This document shows, in pieces, positions 43,080-52,191 of a stretch of 64,000 bases of DNA. The number at the start of each line of letters is the position of its first letter. Position 1 is the stretch's first letter. The notes under the pieces are model-generated. The model was not told the origin of the DNA, made no database searches, and saw only the letters and a list, made by a program, of their open reading frames with translations. This DNA comes from Pseudohoeflea suaedae (GTDB lineage: Bacteria > Pseudomonadota > Alphaproteobacteria > Rhizobiales > Rhizobiaceae), in NCBI RefSeq assembly GCF_004354915.1, contig NZ_SMSI01000001.1, forward strand, positions 1,426,001 to 1,490,000, given 5' to 3'. Both the position numbers and the translations under genes were made by a program.

Positions 43080-43946
43080 ATGGCCGCGAATGCCGCAACC
43101 CCGCTCGAAAGCTGGACCTTTGTCGATGGCGAATGGCTGTCCGGCAACCCGCCGCTTCTGGGCCCGATGTCCCATGCCATGTGGCTGGCCTCGGTGGTGT
43201 TCGACGGTGCGCGCTGGTTCGATGGCGTGTCGCCCGATCTCGATATGCATTGCCAGCGCATCAACCGTTCCGCCGAGGCGCTCGGCCTGAAACCGACCAG
43301 GACGGCTGAGGAGATCGAGGCGCTCGCGGGCGAGGGGATCAAGAAGTTTTCGGGCGATACCGCCATCTATATCAAGCCGATGTACTGGGCGGAAAAAGGC
43401 GGCTTCATGGGCGTGACTGCGGACCCGGCATCGACGCGCTTCTGCCTTTGCCTGTTCGAATCGCCGATGCTCGAGGCGACCGGCTTCTCGATGACCGTCT
43501 CGCCTTTCCGCCGCCCCAGCATCGAGGTGGCGCCGACCAATGCCAAGGCTGCCTGCCTTTATCCCAACAGCGGTCGCGCGATGCGGGAGGCTCAGTCCCG
43601 AGGCTATCACAACGCGCTGATGCTCGACATGAACGGCAATGTCGCCGAGACGGCGGCGTCGAATATCTTCATGGTCAAGGATGGCGTCGTCTTCACGCCG
43701 ATCCCGAACGGAAGTTTCCTGGCGGGTATCACGCGCCACCGCGTGATCGAACTGATGCGCGCTGCCGGTACCGAAGTGGTCGAGAAGACGTTGAGCGTGC
43801 AGGATTTCCTGGAGGCCGACGAGATTTTCTCCACCGGCAATCACTCGAAGGTGGTGCCGGTGACGAAATTCGAGGATCGCGAGTTCCAGGCAGGCCCGGT
43901 CGCGCGCCTGGCGCGCGAGGCCTATATGGACTGGGCACACTCCTGA
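43080..43946 (+). CDS. Branched-chain aminotransferase-like PLP enzyme (fold type IV)
   Basis: A 288-aa aminotransferase of the IlvE/DAAT fold. The start at 43080 is favoured by GAGGAG 6 nt upstream over 43074. The PLP lysine is in APTNAKAACLYPNS, and the phosphate-binding and substrate loops ETAASNIFMVKDG and GITRHRVIELMR are intact. It transfers the amino group of branched-chain or aromatic amino acids to 2-oxoglutarate. It is shorter and has a different N-terminus from main biosynthetic IlvE, so a catabolic or D-amino-acid-like role is possible. Confidence 0.88.
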   Translation: MAANAATPLESWTFVDGEWLSGNPPLLGPMSHAMWLASVVFDGARWFDGVSPDLDMHCQRINRSAEALGLKPTRTAEEIEALAGEGIKKFSGDTAIYIKPMYWAEKGGFMGVTADPASTRFCLCLFESPMLEATGFSMTVSPFRRPSIEVAPTNAKAACLYPNSGRAMREAQSRGYHNALMLDMNGNVAETAASNIFMVKDGVVFTPIPNGSFLAGITRHRVIELMRAAGTEVVEKTLSVQDFLEADEIFSTGNHSKVVPVTKFEDREFQAGPVARLAREAYMDWAHS

Positions 43947-44020
43947 CCCCCAGGGACATGGTCCGGCTTCGGTCTTTCAATTGAGTGCCAGCCGCGTCGG
44001 TTAGCTGCAAACCTTGAAAC

Positions 44021-44051
44021 AAAAAAACGCCGGCCCAAAGGCCGGCGTTGG
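44021..44051 (-). terminator. Rho-independent terminator of the TadG-like gene 1
   Basis: On the minus strand AACGCCGGCC-TTT-GGGCCGGCGTT is followed by TTTTTT. It lies 24 nt downstream of the gene ending at 44075. It can also stop readthrough from the aminotransferase gene. Confidence 0.92.
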
Positions 44052-44074
44052 ATGCAAGGCAGATGCTCGTGCGA

Positions 44075-45394
44075 TCAGTAGATCAGGCGCGGGGCAGCCG
44101 TTGCCGCGTTGAAGAGCGAAATCATGGCGTCGGGCACCGAGCTGCCGAAGCCGACCTCGGCGTACATGCCGGCGGTGGCGCAGCTCTCGAGCTTCTTGGA
44201 CAGGTCGCGGTGGAACGGGCTGACCCATTTGACATAGAAGGGGCTGTCTGGCAGCGCCAGGTAGGTCGTGTAGAGAATGGCCAGCTTGTAGCCATTGTTC
44301 TTGATTGAGTCACAGACCCTCGCGTCTATCGGCTCGACACAGCGCCCATAGACATTGTTCACGCTCTCCACGGTGGGGCGCGTGCACCTCAACGGCTTGA
44401 AGGAATCGCCGACGCCATCGGTAACCAGGAAGACGATCTTCTCGGAATCGTCACCTCCGGCCTCATCGCTTTTGATGATTTTGGTCAGTGACTTCAGCGT
44501 GCCGTCATAATCGGTGAGCTGGTCCTCTTTATAGCGCTGATAGGGTATCGTCATCAGGTCGAGGCGCTTGAGCCGCATCATCTGCATGTGGAAATCGCTG
44601 GATGGTGCAGCCAGTTCCGTCAGCTTCAAATCTTCGGCAGCCGTGCCGAAAGAATAGATCCCGACCTTGACCTGGCCCGAATAGGCCTGCTTCCGCTTGA
44701 TGTCCTCGATCAGATTGCGGGTGGAGGTGCGCACCACGTCGATACGCATGTCCACGCCAATATTCTTGGCGATGTCGTAGTTCGACGTGCCGATTTCCTC
44801 TTCCGTCGTGTGGCAGGCGAAGGCGCAATCGCGCAAAGCCTGATTAGGGTGATTCTTCGTCGCCCTCTCCAAAGCCGATATGTCCGACGGCGTTGCGCCC
44901 ACGCCCATGGAAGGCGTGTTGTCGAGGAGCATGTAGAGGTTCATTCTCTTGCTCAGCGACGTGGCGGCAAGCACTGTGTTGGAGATTCTGATCTGATCGC
45001 GGCTGAAGACCCGCATGATGGTCGTGTCGAGATTGGCGTCGTAGGTGGCCTTCGCCTCGAGCGCTGTGCCGTTATTGGCGACTTCCACGGTGAACGAATT
45101 GATCGAGATGCCGTATTCCTGCTCGATATTCGTCATCATCATCGTGTTGCCGAGAAGTTCCTGGGCAGAGAAATTCTCCACGCTGCCAGCTATGGGCGAT
45201 GCTCTGGCGGCGCTCTGCAGGGCCGCGAGCGCGGCGGAATCGGCGGCGTTGTCGAGTTTCGTCTTGGCCGAATAGGCGTTCGTCATGTCGAGACCGAGGC
45301 CGGCGGCCGCGAATAGCGGAACGATACAAAGCGCCGCTATCATGCCAAAATTTCCGCGCCTGTCCGCCGCGAACTTCTTCTTCAGATCAACCAT
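44075..45394 (-). CDS. TadG-like pilus-assembly protein with vWA domain, copy 1
   Basis: A 439-aa protein starting at 45394 (MVDLKKKFAADRRGNFGMIA) behind GGAG; a GTG nine bases upstream is weaker. The RRGNFGMIAALCIVPLFAAA motif is the TadE/TadG prepilin-like N-terminus with one membrane helix. The rest is periplasmic, with a von Willebrand A domain from about residue 150. The metal site reads LLDNTPSMGVG, that is DxTxS rather than DxSxS, and VFLVTDGVGD supplies the distal Asp. Six or more Cys suggest disulfides. No cpa/tad ATPase or secretin gene is nearby. It may act in envelope adhesion. Confidence 0.87.
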   Translation of the reverse strand: MVDLKKKFAADRRGNFGMIAALCIVPLFAAAGLGLDMTNAYSAKTKLDNAADSAALAALQSAARASPIAGSVENFSAQELLGNTMMMTNIEQEYGISINSFTVEVANNGTALEAKATYDANLDTTIMRVFSRDQIRISNTVLAATSLSKRMNLYMLLDNTPSMGVGATPSDISALERATKNHPNQALRDCAFACHTTEEEIGTSNYDIAKNIGVDMRIDVVRTSTRNLIEDIKRKQAYSGQVKVGIYSFGTAAEDLKLTELAAPSSDFHMQMMRLKRLDLMTIPYQRYKEDQLTDYDGTLKSLTKIIKSDEAGGDDSEKIVFLVTDGVGDSFKPLRCTRPTVESVNNVYGRCVEPIDARVCDSIKNNGYKLAILYTTYLALPDSPFYVKWVSPFHRDLSKKLESCATAGMYAEVGFGSSVPDAMISLFNAATAAPRLIY

Positions 45395-45730
45395 GGATCC
45401 CACTCCAGCTTATTTCTTGGTAGGAGCCTAAATTAGAAAAGTTAGGACTTTACCCAACGCTCCCCTCAAATCTTGGATACAGGATTAAGCGCTCGTTAAC
45501 GGTATCGGCCGCCGCCCCGCTTGCAGACCTCGTGGGCAAACGGAACAAAAGCCTCGCGGCTTGCGTTGCCAGAGCAAGGGTGCAGCACTATGTTGGTCGC
45601 AAGACGTTGATAAAGCTATTTCCAGCGTGGGTTGACCGCCACCTGCGCCATTCAAGTTCAAGGTGCGAACAGCACGATTTTTCCAAAGGGCGCCGCGTGC
45701 GCCGACAACCTGAAAAAGGGAGATAAAACC

Positions 45731-46333
45731 ATGGCTCTCGAACTGCCGGCCCTGCCGTATGATTATGAGGCACTTGCTCCATACATGTCGAAGGAAACGC
45801 TCGAGTTTCACCACGACAAGCACCATCAGGCCTATGTCACCAAGGGCAATGAGCTGATTTCGGGCTCCCCCTATGAAGGCAAGTCGATCGAAGAGATCTG
45901 CGCGGCCGCCTATAAGGACGGCAATGCCGGCGTGATCAACAATGTCGGCCAGCACTACAACCATATCCATTTCTGGCAGTGGATGAAGAAGGGCGGAGGC
46001 GGCAACAAGCTTCCGGGTGCGCTCGAAAAGGCGATCAACTCCGATCTCGGCGGCTTCGACAAGTTCAAGTCGGACTTCGTCGCAGCCGGCGTCGGCCAGT
46101 TCGGCTCCGGCTGGGCCTGGCTCGCCGTCAAGGACGGCAAGGTCGAGATCATGAAGACCCCGAACGGCGAAAACCCGCTGATGCACGGCGCCAAGCCGAT
46201 TCTCGGCGTCGATGTCTGGGAGCACTCCTATTACATCGATTACCGCAATGCGCGTCCGAAGTATCTCGAGGCTTTCGTGGATAACCTGATCAACTGGGAT
46301 CATGTTCTCGAAATGTACGAAGCCGCCGTCTGA
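45731..46333 (+). CDS. sodB: Superoxide dismutase, Fe/Mn type (SodB)
   Basis: A 200-aa enzyme starting at 45731 behind GGGAG. Metal ligands lie in EFHHDKHHQAYV, GQHYNHIHFWQWM and the C-terminal DVWEHSYYIDYRNARPKYLE. It dismutates superoxide in the cytoplasm or periplasm; no signal peptide is present. The sequence resembles cambialistic or iron enzymes of alphaproteobacteria, and the metal cannot be assigned by eye. It is followed by a terminator. Confidence 0.95.
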   Translation: MALELPALPYDYEALAPYMSKETLEFHHDKHHQAYVTKGNELISGSPYEGKSIEEICAAAYKDGNAGVINNVGQHYNHIHFWQWMKKGGGGNKLPGALEKAINSDLGGFDKFKSDFVAAGVGQFGSGWAWLAVKDGKVEIMKTPNGENPLMHGAKPILGVDVWEHSYYIDYRNARPKYLEAFVDNLINWDHVLEMYEAAV

Positions 46334-46359
46334 CCTTTCCAGACACGGAACGAAACACC

Positions 46360-46393
46360 AGCCTTCGGGGTTTATCGCCCCGGAGGCTTTTTT
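46360..46393 (+). terminator. Rho-independent terminator of sodB
   Basis: AGCCTTCGGGG-TTTAT-CGCCCCGGAGGCT forms a 10-bp-plus stem followed by TTTTTT, 27 nt after the sodB stop. Confidence 0.93.
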
Positions 46394-46495
46394 GATGCTC
46401 CGGGCGTGAAGTGGTTCACGCTTATGTGACTTTTCCCCGGAGGCACTTGCCGCAATCATGGGCCATCCTTACCCGAGCAATTCACGGAGAATTTA

Positions 46496-46942
46496 ATGAC
46501 TGTCCGAACCTTGATCACCGCAGCGACCTTCGGGTTGGCCGCCGTCGTCGCAGCCTATGCTGCCGAGCCGCAGGAAGTTCGCCAGGAGATGATGAAGCAG
46601 GTTGGCGGAGCCACCGGCGCCATGGCCAAGATGGTCAAGGGGCAGGAAGATTTCGACCAGGCCAAGGTGATCGAGGCGCTGACGACGATCTCCAGCAGCA
46701 TGGCGGAATTCCCGGCGCAGTTCCCCGAAGGCTCGGAGACCGGCATGGACACCGAAGCCGCTCCGGCGATCTGGGAGAAGAAGGACGATTTCGAGGCCAA
46801 GGCGATGTCGCTGAAGGAAGAGGCGGATGCTGGCATTGCCAATCCGCCGGCGGATCTCGACGGCCTCAAGGCCATGTTCGGACCGCTCACCAAGAGCTGC
46901 GGCAGCTGCCATGAAACCTACAGGCTGAAGAAAGAGGGATGA
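46496..46942 (+). CDS. Cytochrome c' (c556-type), periplasmic
   Basis: A 148-aa protein with a Sec signal peptide (MTVRTLITAATFGLAAVVAA, cleaved at AYA) and a four-helix-bundle cytochrome c' body ending in the haem motif SCGSCHETYRLKKEG. The start at 46496 has GGAGA upstream. Cytochromes c' carry five-coordinate haem, bind NO or CO, and often give resistance to NO. It overlaps the dihaem cytochrome gene by ATGA, so the two probably exchange electrons. Confidence 0.93.
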   Translation: MTVRTLITAATFGLAAVVAAYAAEPQEVRQEMMKQVGGATGAMAKMVKGQEDFDQAKVIEALTTISSSMAEFPAQFPEGSETGMDTEAAPAIWEKKDDFEAKAMSLKEEADAGIANPPADLDGLKAMFGPLTKSCGSCHETYRLKKEG

Positions 46943-47907
46943 GTTCTCCTTCCGGTGAAGCCAAGCGTCCCGCCTCGAAAGGGGCGGGCGTTTATGTTTT
47001 GGGCGGGCTGGCGCTTGCGACAGTCATCGGGGCTGGCATTTTCTGGTTCGTCACCGAACCTCATCCCGTCTCCGACGAACGTCTCGCCGCAATCGAAGCG
47101 GCGGATGCGGATGCCGCGCGCGGTGAAAGCCTGTTCTGGGCCGGCGGATGCGCCTCCTGCCACGCTGCGGACGGCGCGGAAGGCGAAGATCGCCTGGTGC
47201 TGTCCGGCGGCCACCGTCTGACGAGTGATTTCGGGACCTTCGTGGTGCCGAACATATCGACCGATGCGAAGGCGGGGATGGGCGGTTGGGATCTGAAGTC
47301 TTTCGCCAATGCCATGCTGGCGGGCATCGGCCCTGACGGCAGCCATCTATATCCGTCCTTTCCTTACGGTTCCTACATAAGGATGAGCGATCAGGACGTG
47401 GCGGACCTGTATGCATTCATGCAGACGCTGCCTGCCAGCGACGAGATCAACGCGCCTCACGAGCTGAATTTCCCGTTTTCGATCCGGCGTCTGGTGGGGG
47501 GCTGGAAGTTTCTGTTCCTCAACAACGATCCGCGTGTGGAGCTCGCGAACGCCGACGATCAGCTGTCGCGTGGCCAGTATCTCGTCGAGGGTCCCGGCCA
47601 TTGCGGCGAATGCCATACACCGCGCAATCTGCTGGGCGGTCTGAAGGCCGCCGAGTGGCTGGCGGGTGCGCCAAACCCGGAAGGCGAGGGTATCGTGCCG
47701 AACATCACGCCCGGTGGCCCGGACATCTCTGCTTGGAGTGCCTCCGACATCGCCTATTACCTGGAAAGCGGCTTCACGCCTGATTTCGATTCCGTCGGCG
47801 GATCAATGGTCGATGTGCAGAAAAACATGGCCGAGCTCGAAGCCGCGGACCGGGAGGCTATCGCAGCCTACCTCAAGGCCGTGCCGTCACATCCCAACGG
47901 GTATTGA
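46939..47907 (+). CDS. Membrane-anchored dihaem cytochrome c
   Basis: A 322-aa protein with an uncleaved N-terminal anchor (GVYVLGGLALATVIGAGIFWFVT) and two class I haem-c domains, GGCASCHAADG (about residue 70) and GHCGECHTPRN (about residue 220), each with distal Met ligands possible in later segments (IRMSDQD, MVDVQKNM). It resembles cytochrome subunits of alcohol, gluconate or thiosulfate dehydrogenases. It is cotranscribed with the cytochrome c', with no dehydrogenase partner adjacent. It likely passes electrons to a terminal oxidase. Confidence 0.92.
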   Translation: MSSPSGEAKRPASKGAGVYVLGGLALATVIGAGIFWFVTEPHPVSDERLAAIEAADADAARGESLFWAGGCASCHAADGAEGEDRLVLSGGHRLTSDFGTFVVPNISTDAKAGMGGWDLKSFANAMLAGIGPDGSHLYPSFPYGSYIRMSDQDVADLYAFMQTLPASDEINAPHELNFPFSIRRLVGGWKFLFLNNDPRVELANADDQLSRGQYLVEGPGHCGECHTPRNLLGGLKAAEWLAGAPNPEGEGIVPNITPGGPDISAWSASDIAYYLESGFTPDFDSVGGSMVDVQKNMAELEAADREAIAAYLKAVPSHPNGY

Positions 47908-47927
47908 GCAGCCAAACCAGAAAATAG

Positions 47928-47964
47928 CGCAACGCCGGGCCTCCTGGAGAAGCCCGGCGTTGCG
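47928..47964. terminator. Bidirectional hairpin terminator between convergent genes
   Basis: CGCAACGCCGGGC and GCCCGGCGTTGCG form a perfect 13-bp stem with an 11-nt loop, placed between the dihaem cytochrome gene (plus) and the vWA gene (minus). The T-runs are weak. Confidence 0.75.
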
Positions 47965-48005
47965 TGCTCAGCCCGCATGTGCTGATTCAGATGATGTATG
48001 TCGTC

Positions 48006-49184
48006 TCACATGACGAGGCGTGTGGACATCTTCGTTGCTTTCGCCCCGATTTCCTTGAAGGCCTGGATAAGCGCGTCGGCGCTGTCGGCATCATAATAAT
48101 ATTCCATGCCGCTTGCGCACGCTTCCAGCAGCTGCTCGCCGCGCAGGGGCGCCTGGAACGCGACGGAAAAGATCGTCACGCCGGCAGCCTTGGCTTCGTT
48201 GCAGTATTGCTTCGTCCGACGGTCAACGTCATCGTCACCCCAGTCCGAACCGGTTTCATTCTGCCCGTCGGTCATGAAGACGATGAATTTCTCCGGCTTG
48301 TTCGAGCCGTTCATCGCAAGGTGGGCGTTCTCTTCGGTGTTCTTGTCGTTGACCATCTGCTGTCGTGCCCATTTCATCGCTGCCGAAGAATTGGTCCCGT
48401 CATCTGCCACAAGCTGATTGGTGAAAGTCGTTATCCGGTCCTTGTTCCAGTCAGCCACGAGCATGTCGGCAGCCAGCGATTTGGTATTATAGGCGATCGC
48501 ACCCATCCGGGAGTACTTGTTTTCCGGGTCCGAAGACTTGATGTGGTCAACGAGATCACTGACCGCTGCCTTCAGGATGTCGAGCTTGGTGTACGTCTTG
48601 CAGGTGTAGAAGTTCAGAAATTTCTTGCAGGTTTCGTTCGGATTTACCTGCTGACCCGAGCTCTGTCCCATCGATCCGGAGCGATCGAGAACGAGAAACA
48701 TCGACAGCGGCGTCGTGGCGTCGACCGTGGCTTCGGACGTGCCGGAGACCTTGATGGTGATGCTGTCATGGCCGACGACATGAGCCATCGGCGTCAACTG
48801 TTGCGTGCCGGTGGATTTGACCTCGACCTTCCAGATCGTCGATGGCCCGTTCGCGATCGGCGTGACGGTCGCGGTGGGAGAGGCCGTGAAGCCGTTATAG
48901 GCCTGAGAATCGCCCGCAATCATTCCGTTGAAGAAATTCAGCGCATATTGCTGCGCATTGTCCTGGGTGATTGTTTTCTTCGCCAGCTGGTTCGCTGTCG
49001 CAAGAGCCGCTCCGTCCACCGCGTTCTGCAGGCGCGTTTTCATCGATGTCATGCTCGCGAAATCAACCGCGAGACTACCTGCTGCAAATGTCATCGGAAT
49101 CGCGAGAGACGCAACAATTGCAAAATTGCCGTCCTCCTTCGCAACGAAGGAGCGAACGGTATGCGCAAGCCGTCGCAAAAACAT
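48006..49184 (-). CDS. TadG-like pilus-assembly protein with vWA domain, copy 2
   Basis: A 392-aa protein with the Tad-type N-terminus (FVAKEDGNFAIVASLAIPMT and a single helix), then a periplasmic region and a vWA domain from about residue 160. Here the metal site is canonical, FLVLDRSGSMGQS (DxSxS), with FIVFMTDGQNETG as the distal motif. Cys pairs (ETCKKFLNFYTCK, KQYCNEA, LEACASG) suggest disulfides. It is a divergent paralogue of the gene at 44075-45394, and the two flank sodB and the cytochrome operon. Adhesive or minor-pilin functions are assumed. Confidence 0.88.
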   Translation of the reverse strand: MFLRRLAHTVRSFVAKEDGNFAIVASLAIPMTFAAGSLAVDFASMTSMKTRLQNAVDGAALATANQLAKKTITQDNAQQYALNFFNGMIAGDSQAYNGFTASPTATVTPIANGPSTIWKVEVKSTGTQQLTPMAHVVGHDSITIKVSGTSEATVDATTPLSMFLVLDRSGSMGQSSGQQVNPNETCKKFLNFYTCKTYTKLDILKAAVSDLVDHIKSSDPENKYSRMGAIAYNTKSLAADMLVADWNKDRITTFTNQLVADDGTNSSAAMKWARQQMVNDKNTEENAHLAMNGSNKPEKFIVFMTDGQNETGSDWGDDDVDRRTKQYCNEAKAAGVTIFSVAFQAPLRGEQLLEACASGMEYYYDADSADALIQAFKEIGAKATKMSTRLVM

Positions 49185-49532
49185 CTGTCAACCCTTCTGG
49201 TAAGACACCTCGTAGGCGAAAATTAGCAATCGCCGGTAATGATCATCCTAAGATTGTATGTAAAATTTGAATGAACGCGCGTTTTTCGCCGCGTCCGCTG
49301 CGGTCCTCCGAGCCCCGGATATGAGGCGATCACCTCTTCGTATATTAGAGACATCTATTAACGTCTGCCTCCCCTTGCCGGGAAACGGGTGGGCTTGCCC
49401 TGTTCGGGTCGATCTCATGCACATAAAAAAGCTCCCGGCGCGGTGCGCCGGAAGCTCGAAGCTGGAAGCAGTCGAAAATATCGCGTTCCGCCGTGCCACG
49501 CGCGGTCACGTGGCGCCTGGAGCGGGGCTTGC
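49185..49532. other. 348-bp intergenic region with one terminator
   Basis: The space between the vWA gene start and the end of the oligopeptidase gene contains a promoter-like AT-rich stretch near 49200-49260 and the hairpin at 49425-49455. No coding frame with a ribosome binding site is visible. Confidence 0.6.
49425..49455 (-). terminator. Rho-independent terminator of the oligopeptidase gene
   Basis: On the minus strand GCTTCCGGCGC-ACC-GCGCCGGGAGC is followed by TTTTTT, 78 nt past the stop of the gene ending at 49533. Confidence 0.85.
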
Positions 49533-51626
49533 TCAGTCCCTGCCGGTAACCTTGAGCGCAAAGGCGTATTCGAACGCAATTTCCTCGAGACGCTGAAAAC
49601 GTCCCGCGGCTCCGCCATGCCCGGCCGACATGTTGGTGCGCAACAATACCGGTTCCCCACTGGTCGAGAACTCCCGCACGCGGGCAACCCATTTTGCAGG
49701 TTCCCAGTAGGTCACGCGCGGGTCCGTGAGGCCAGCAAGCGCCAGTATCGGCGGATAGGCTTGCCGTGAGACGTTGTCATAGGGCGAATAGGCGGCAATC
49801 GTCCGGTAGTCGCGCTCGGACGCCGCCGGATTGCCCCATTCGGGCCATTCGGGCGGGGTGAGAGGCAGCGTGTCGTCGAGCATGGTATTCAGGACGTCGA
49901 CGAAGGGCACGGCTGCAATGATGCCTCCGAAAGCGGAGGGAGCCATGTTGACGACGGCACCCATCAGCATGCCGCCGGCCGAGCCGCCTTGCGCCACGAT
50001 CCTGTCGTGGCTGGTGAACCCTTTCTCCACGAGGTTGCGGGCTGCGGCGATGAAATCGCGGAACGTATTGGCCTTCTTCTCGCGCTTGCCGTTCTCGTAC
50101 CAGGCAAAACCCTTGTCCTTGCCGCCACGAATATGCGCAATGGCGTAGACGAAGCCGCGGTCGACGAGCGACAGGCAATTGGTGTTGAAGCCGGCCGGGA
50201 TCGAGATGCCGTAGGAACCATAGCCATAGAGAAGGCAGGGAGCGGAACCGTCGAGCGGCGTGTCCTTGCGGTAGAGCAGGGTGACCGGAACCTCTTCTCC
50301 GTCATGGGCGGGCGCCATGATGCGGCGCGTGACGTAGTCGTCCGGATCGTGGCCGGAGGGAACTTCATCCTGCTTGAGAAGCGTCCGCTCGCGGGTCCGC
50401 ATATTGTATTCGAACAGCTGACCCGGCGTGGTCATGGAGGAATAGCTGAACCGCACCGTCTCGGTGTCGTATTCCATGGAACCCTGGAAGCCGAGCGAAT
50501 AGGCTTCCTCGTCGAAGGCGATGGCATGGTCCTCACCGGTGGCACGATCGCGTACGATGAGCCGCGGCAGCCCGTCCTTGCGCTCGAGCCAGACGACGTG
50601 TCCGGCATAGGCGGAGACGGCCAGGATCAGCCGGCCCGGCTCGTGCGGCACGACTTCCTTCCAGTTCTCGGGTTCGGGTGCCGAAACCGGCGCCTCGACG
50701 ATCTTGAAGTCTTTCGCGCCATCGGCATTGGTGAGGATGAAGAAGACGTCGCCGCCTTCCTCGAGCGAATATTCGACGCCGGTGCGCCGCTCGGCGACGA
50801 GACGCGGTGCGGCATTCGGCTGGTCTGCCGGCAGGATCCAGCACTCGCTGGTCTCGTGATCGTTGACCTCGATGAAGATGAAATCGTTGAGGCGGCTTGT
50901 GCCGACGCTCATGAAGAAGCCGGAATCGGTCTCCTCCCGCACGACGATATCCTGCGACTGTTCGGTGCCCAGCCGGTGGTAATAGATATGGGTGGGGCGA
51001 TGATTGTCGTCGACGGCCGTATAGAAGAAGCCCTGGCTGTCGGCGCCCCAGGCAGCGCCGCCGCCGGTGTTCTCGATCGTGTCCGGCAGATCTTTTCCGG
51101 TCGCCGTGTCGCGCACATGCAGCGTGAAGAACTCGGAGCCCTTGTCGTCGGCCGCCCAGCCCAGACGCGCATGATCGGGCGAGTGCGAAGTGCCGGCGAG
51201 ACGGAAATAGGCCTTGCCCCTGGCTTCGTCGTCGCCGTTCAGCAGAACGGCCTCTTCGCCACCCTCGCGTGGCAGGCGGAAGTAGATCGGCTGCTCGCCG
51301 CCGGTGACATAGCGCACGCCGTACCGCCAAGGGCCATCGGGCGAGGGCACCGAGCTGTCGTCTTCCTTGATGCGGCCGCGCATTTCCGCAAGCAGCGTCT
51401 TCTGCAGCTCCGCGGTGTCGGCCATCGCTGCCTTCTGGTACTCGTTCTCGGCTTCCAGATGCGAGCGGATGGCGGGATCGAGGAGATCGGTATCCTTGAA
51501 GACCGCCTGCCAGTTGTCGGCTCTCAGCCAGGCGTAATTGTCGGTTCGGGTAATGCCGTGGCGGGTATCGCTGGCCGGACGGCTCTCGGCGCGCGGGGCG
51601 GCAGGAAGGTTCTTGAAGGCGGACAA
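49533..51626 (-). CDS. ptrB: Oligopeptidase B (S9A family serine peptidase)
   Basis: A 697-aa cytoplasmic serine oligopeptidase. The N-terminal beta-propeller covers about residues 1-420 and the alpha/beta-hydrolase domain follows. The catalytic Ser is in AQGGSAGGMLMG, the Asp in LAGLTDPRVTYWEP and the His in NMSAGHGGAAGRF. PtrB-type enzymes cut short peptides after Arg or Lys. The start at 51626 is the first ATG with the conserved lead DNYAWLR downstream. It is monocistronic. Confidence 0.93.
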   Translation of the reverse strand: MSAFKNLPAAPRAESRPASDTRHGITRTDNYAWLRADNWQAVFKDTDLLDPAIRSHLEAENEYQKAAMADTAELQKTLLAEMRGRIKEDDSSVPSPDGPWRYGVRYVTGGEQPIYFRLPREGGEEAVLLNGDDEARGKAYFRLAGTSHSPDHARLGWAADDKGSEFFTLHVRDTATGKDLPDTIENTGGGAAWGADSQGFFYTAVDDNHRPTHIYYHRLGTEQSQDIVVREETDSGFFMSVGTSRLNDFIFIEVNDHETSECWILPADQPNAAPRLVAERRTGVEYSLEEGGDVFFILTNADGAKDFKIVEAPVSAPEPENWKEVVPHEPGRLILAVSAYAGHVVWLERKDGLPRLIVRDRATGEDHAIAFDEEAYSLGFQGSMEYDTETVRFSYSSMTTPGQLFEYNMRTRERTLLKQDEVPSGHDPDDYVTRRIMAPAHDGEEVPVTLLYRKDTPLDGSAPCLLYGYGSYGISIPAGFNTNCLSLVDRGFVYAIAHIRGGKDKGFAWYENGKREKKANTFRDFIAAARNLVEKGFTSHDRIVAQGGSAGGMLMGAVVNMAPSAFGGIIAAVPFVDVLNTMLDDTLPLTPPEWPEWGNPAASERDYRTIAAYSPYDNVSRQAYPPILALAGLTDPRVTYWEPAKWVARVREFSTSGEPVLLRTNMSAGHGGAAGRFQRLEEIAFEYAFALKVTGRD

Positions 51627-51730
51627 ATGAGGACTCCGGTATGCGATTTCGGTGCCCCGATTTAAGTCCTGCCATCCGGCCGATCAAGTCGGCACCGGCC
51701 AGCGGGAAGCCCGAACCGGCGGCTACACAC

Positions 51731-51762
51731 GAAAAACGCCGCCGCCTGGCCGGGCGACGGCG
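51731..51762 (-). terminator. Rho-independent terminator of msrB
   Basis: On the minus strand CGCCGTCGCCCGG-CCAGG-CGGCGGCG is followed by TTTTT. It lies 34 nt downstream of msrB. Confidence 0.88.
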
Positions 51763-51795
51763 TGGAGCCGGCTGAAAACCCTCGTCGGCTGAGGA

Positions 51796-52191
51796 TCAGG
51801 CGTTCTCGTCCTTGTCGAAATCGAGCGCATGACCGTTGGTGCAGAAACGCAGGCCGGTCGGTTGCGGACCGTCCTCGAAAACATGTCCCAGATGGGCGTC
51901 GCACTCCGCGCAGCGGATTTCGTTGCGGATCATGCCGTGCGACTGGTCGCGGAACACGGCGATGGCCTCCTCGTCGACCGGCGCGTAGAAGCTCGGCCAG
52001 CCGCTGCCGGATTCGTATTTCGTTTCCGAACGGAACAACGGCTTGCCACAACAGACACAGCGGTACAGGCCGTCATCCTTGTTGTCGAGGTAAGGGCCGG
52101 TAAAGGCGCGTTCGGTGCCGTGTTCCTGGGTGACTTTATACTGCTCAGGGGTGAGTTTTCTGCGCAGTTCTTCTTTCGATTTATGCGGCAT
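51796..52191 (-). CDS. msrB: Peptide-methionine (R)-S-oxide reductase (MsrB)
   Basis: A 131-aa selenoprotein-R-fold enzyme. The start at 52191 ([18 protein letters not shown]) matches family N-termini; an in-frame ATG at 52233 would add 14 residues, and neither has a strong ribosome binding site. Zinc cysteines are in [10 protein letters not shown] and [10 protein letters not shown], and the catalytic Cys in [12 protein letters not shown]. It repairs R-methionine sulfoxide in proteins with thioredoxin. Confidence 0.94.
   Translation of the reverse strand: MPHKSKEELRRKLTPEQYKVTQEHGTERAFTGPYLDNKDDGLYRCVCCGKPLFRSETKYESGSGWPSFYAPVDEEAIAVFRDQSHGMIRNEIRCAECDAHLGHVFEDGPQPTGLRFCTNGHALDFDKDENA

Noticed and set aside
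49989-51665. 558-codon open frame on the plus strand
   Set aside because: It is antisense to oligopeptidase B, whose catalytic triad is complete.
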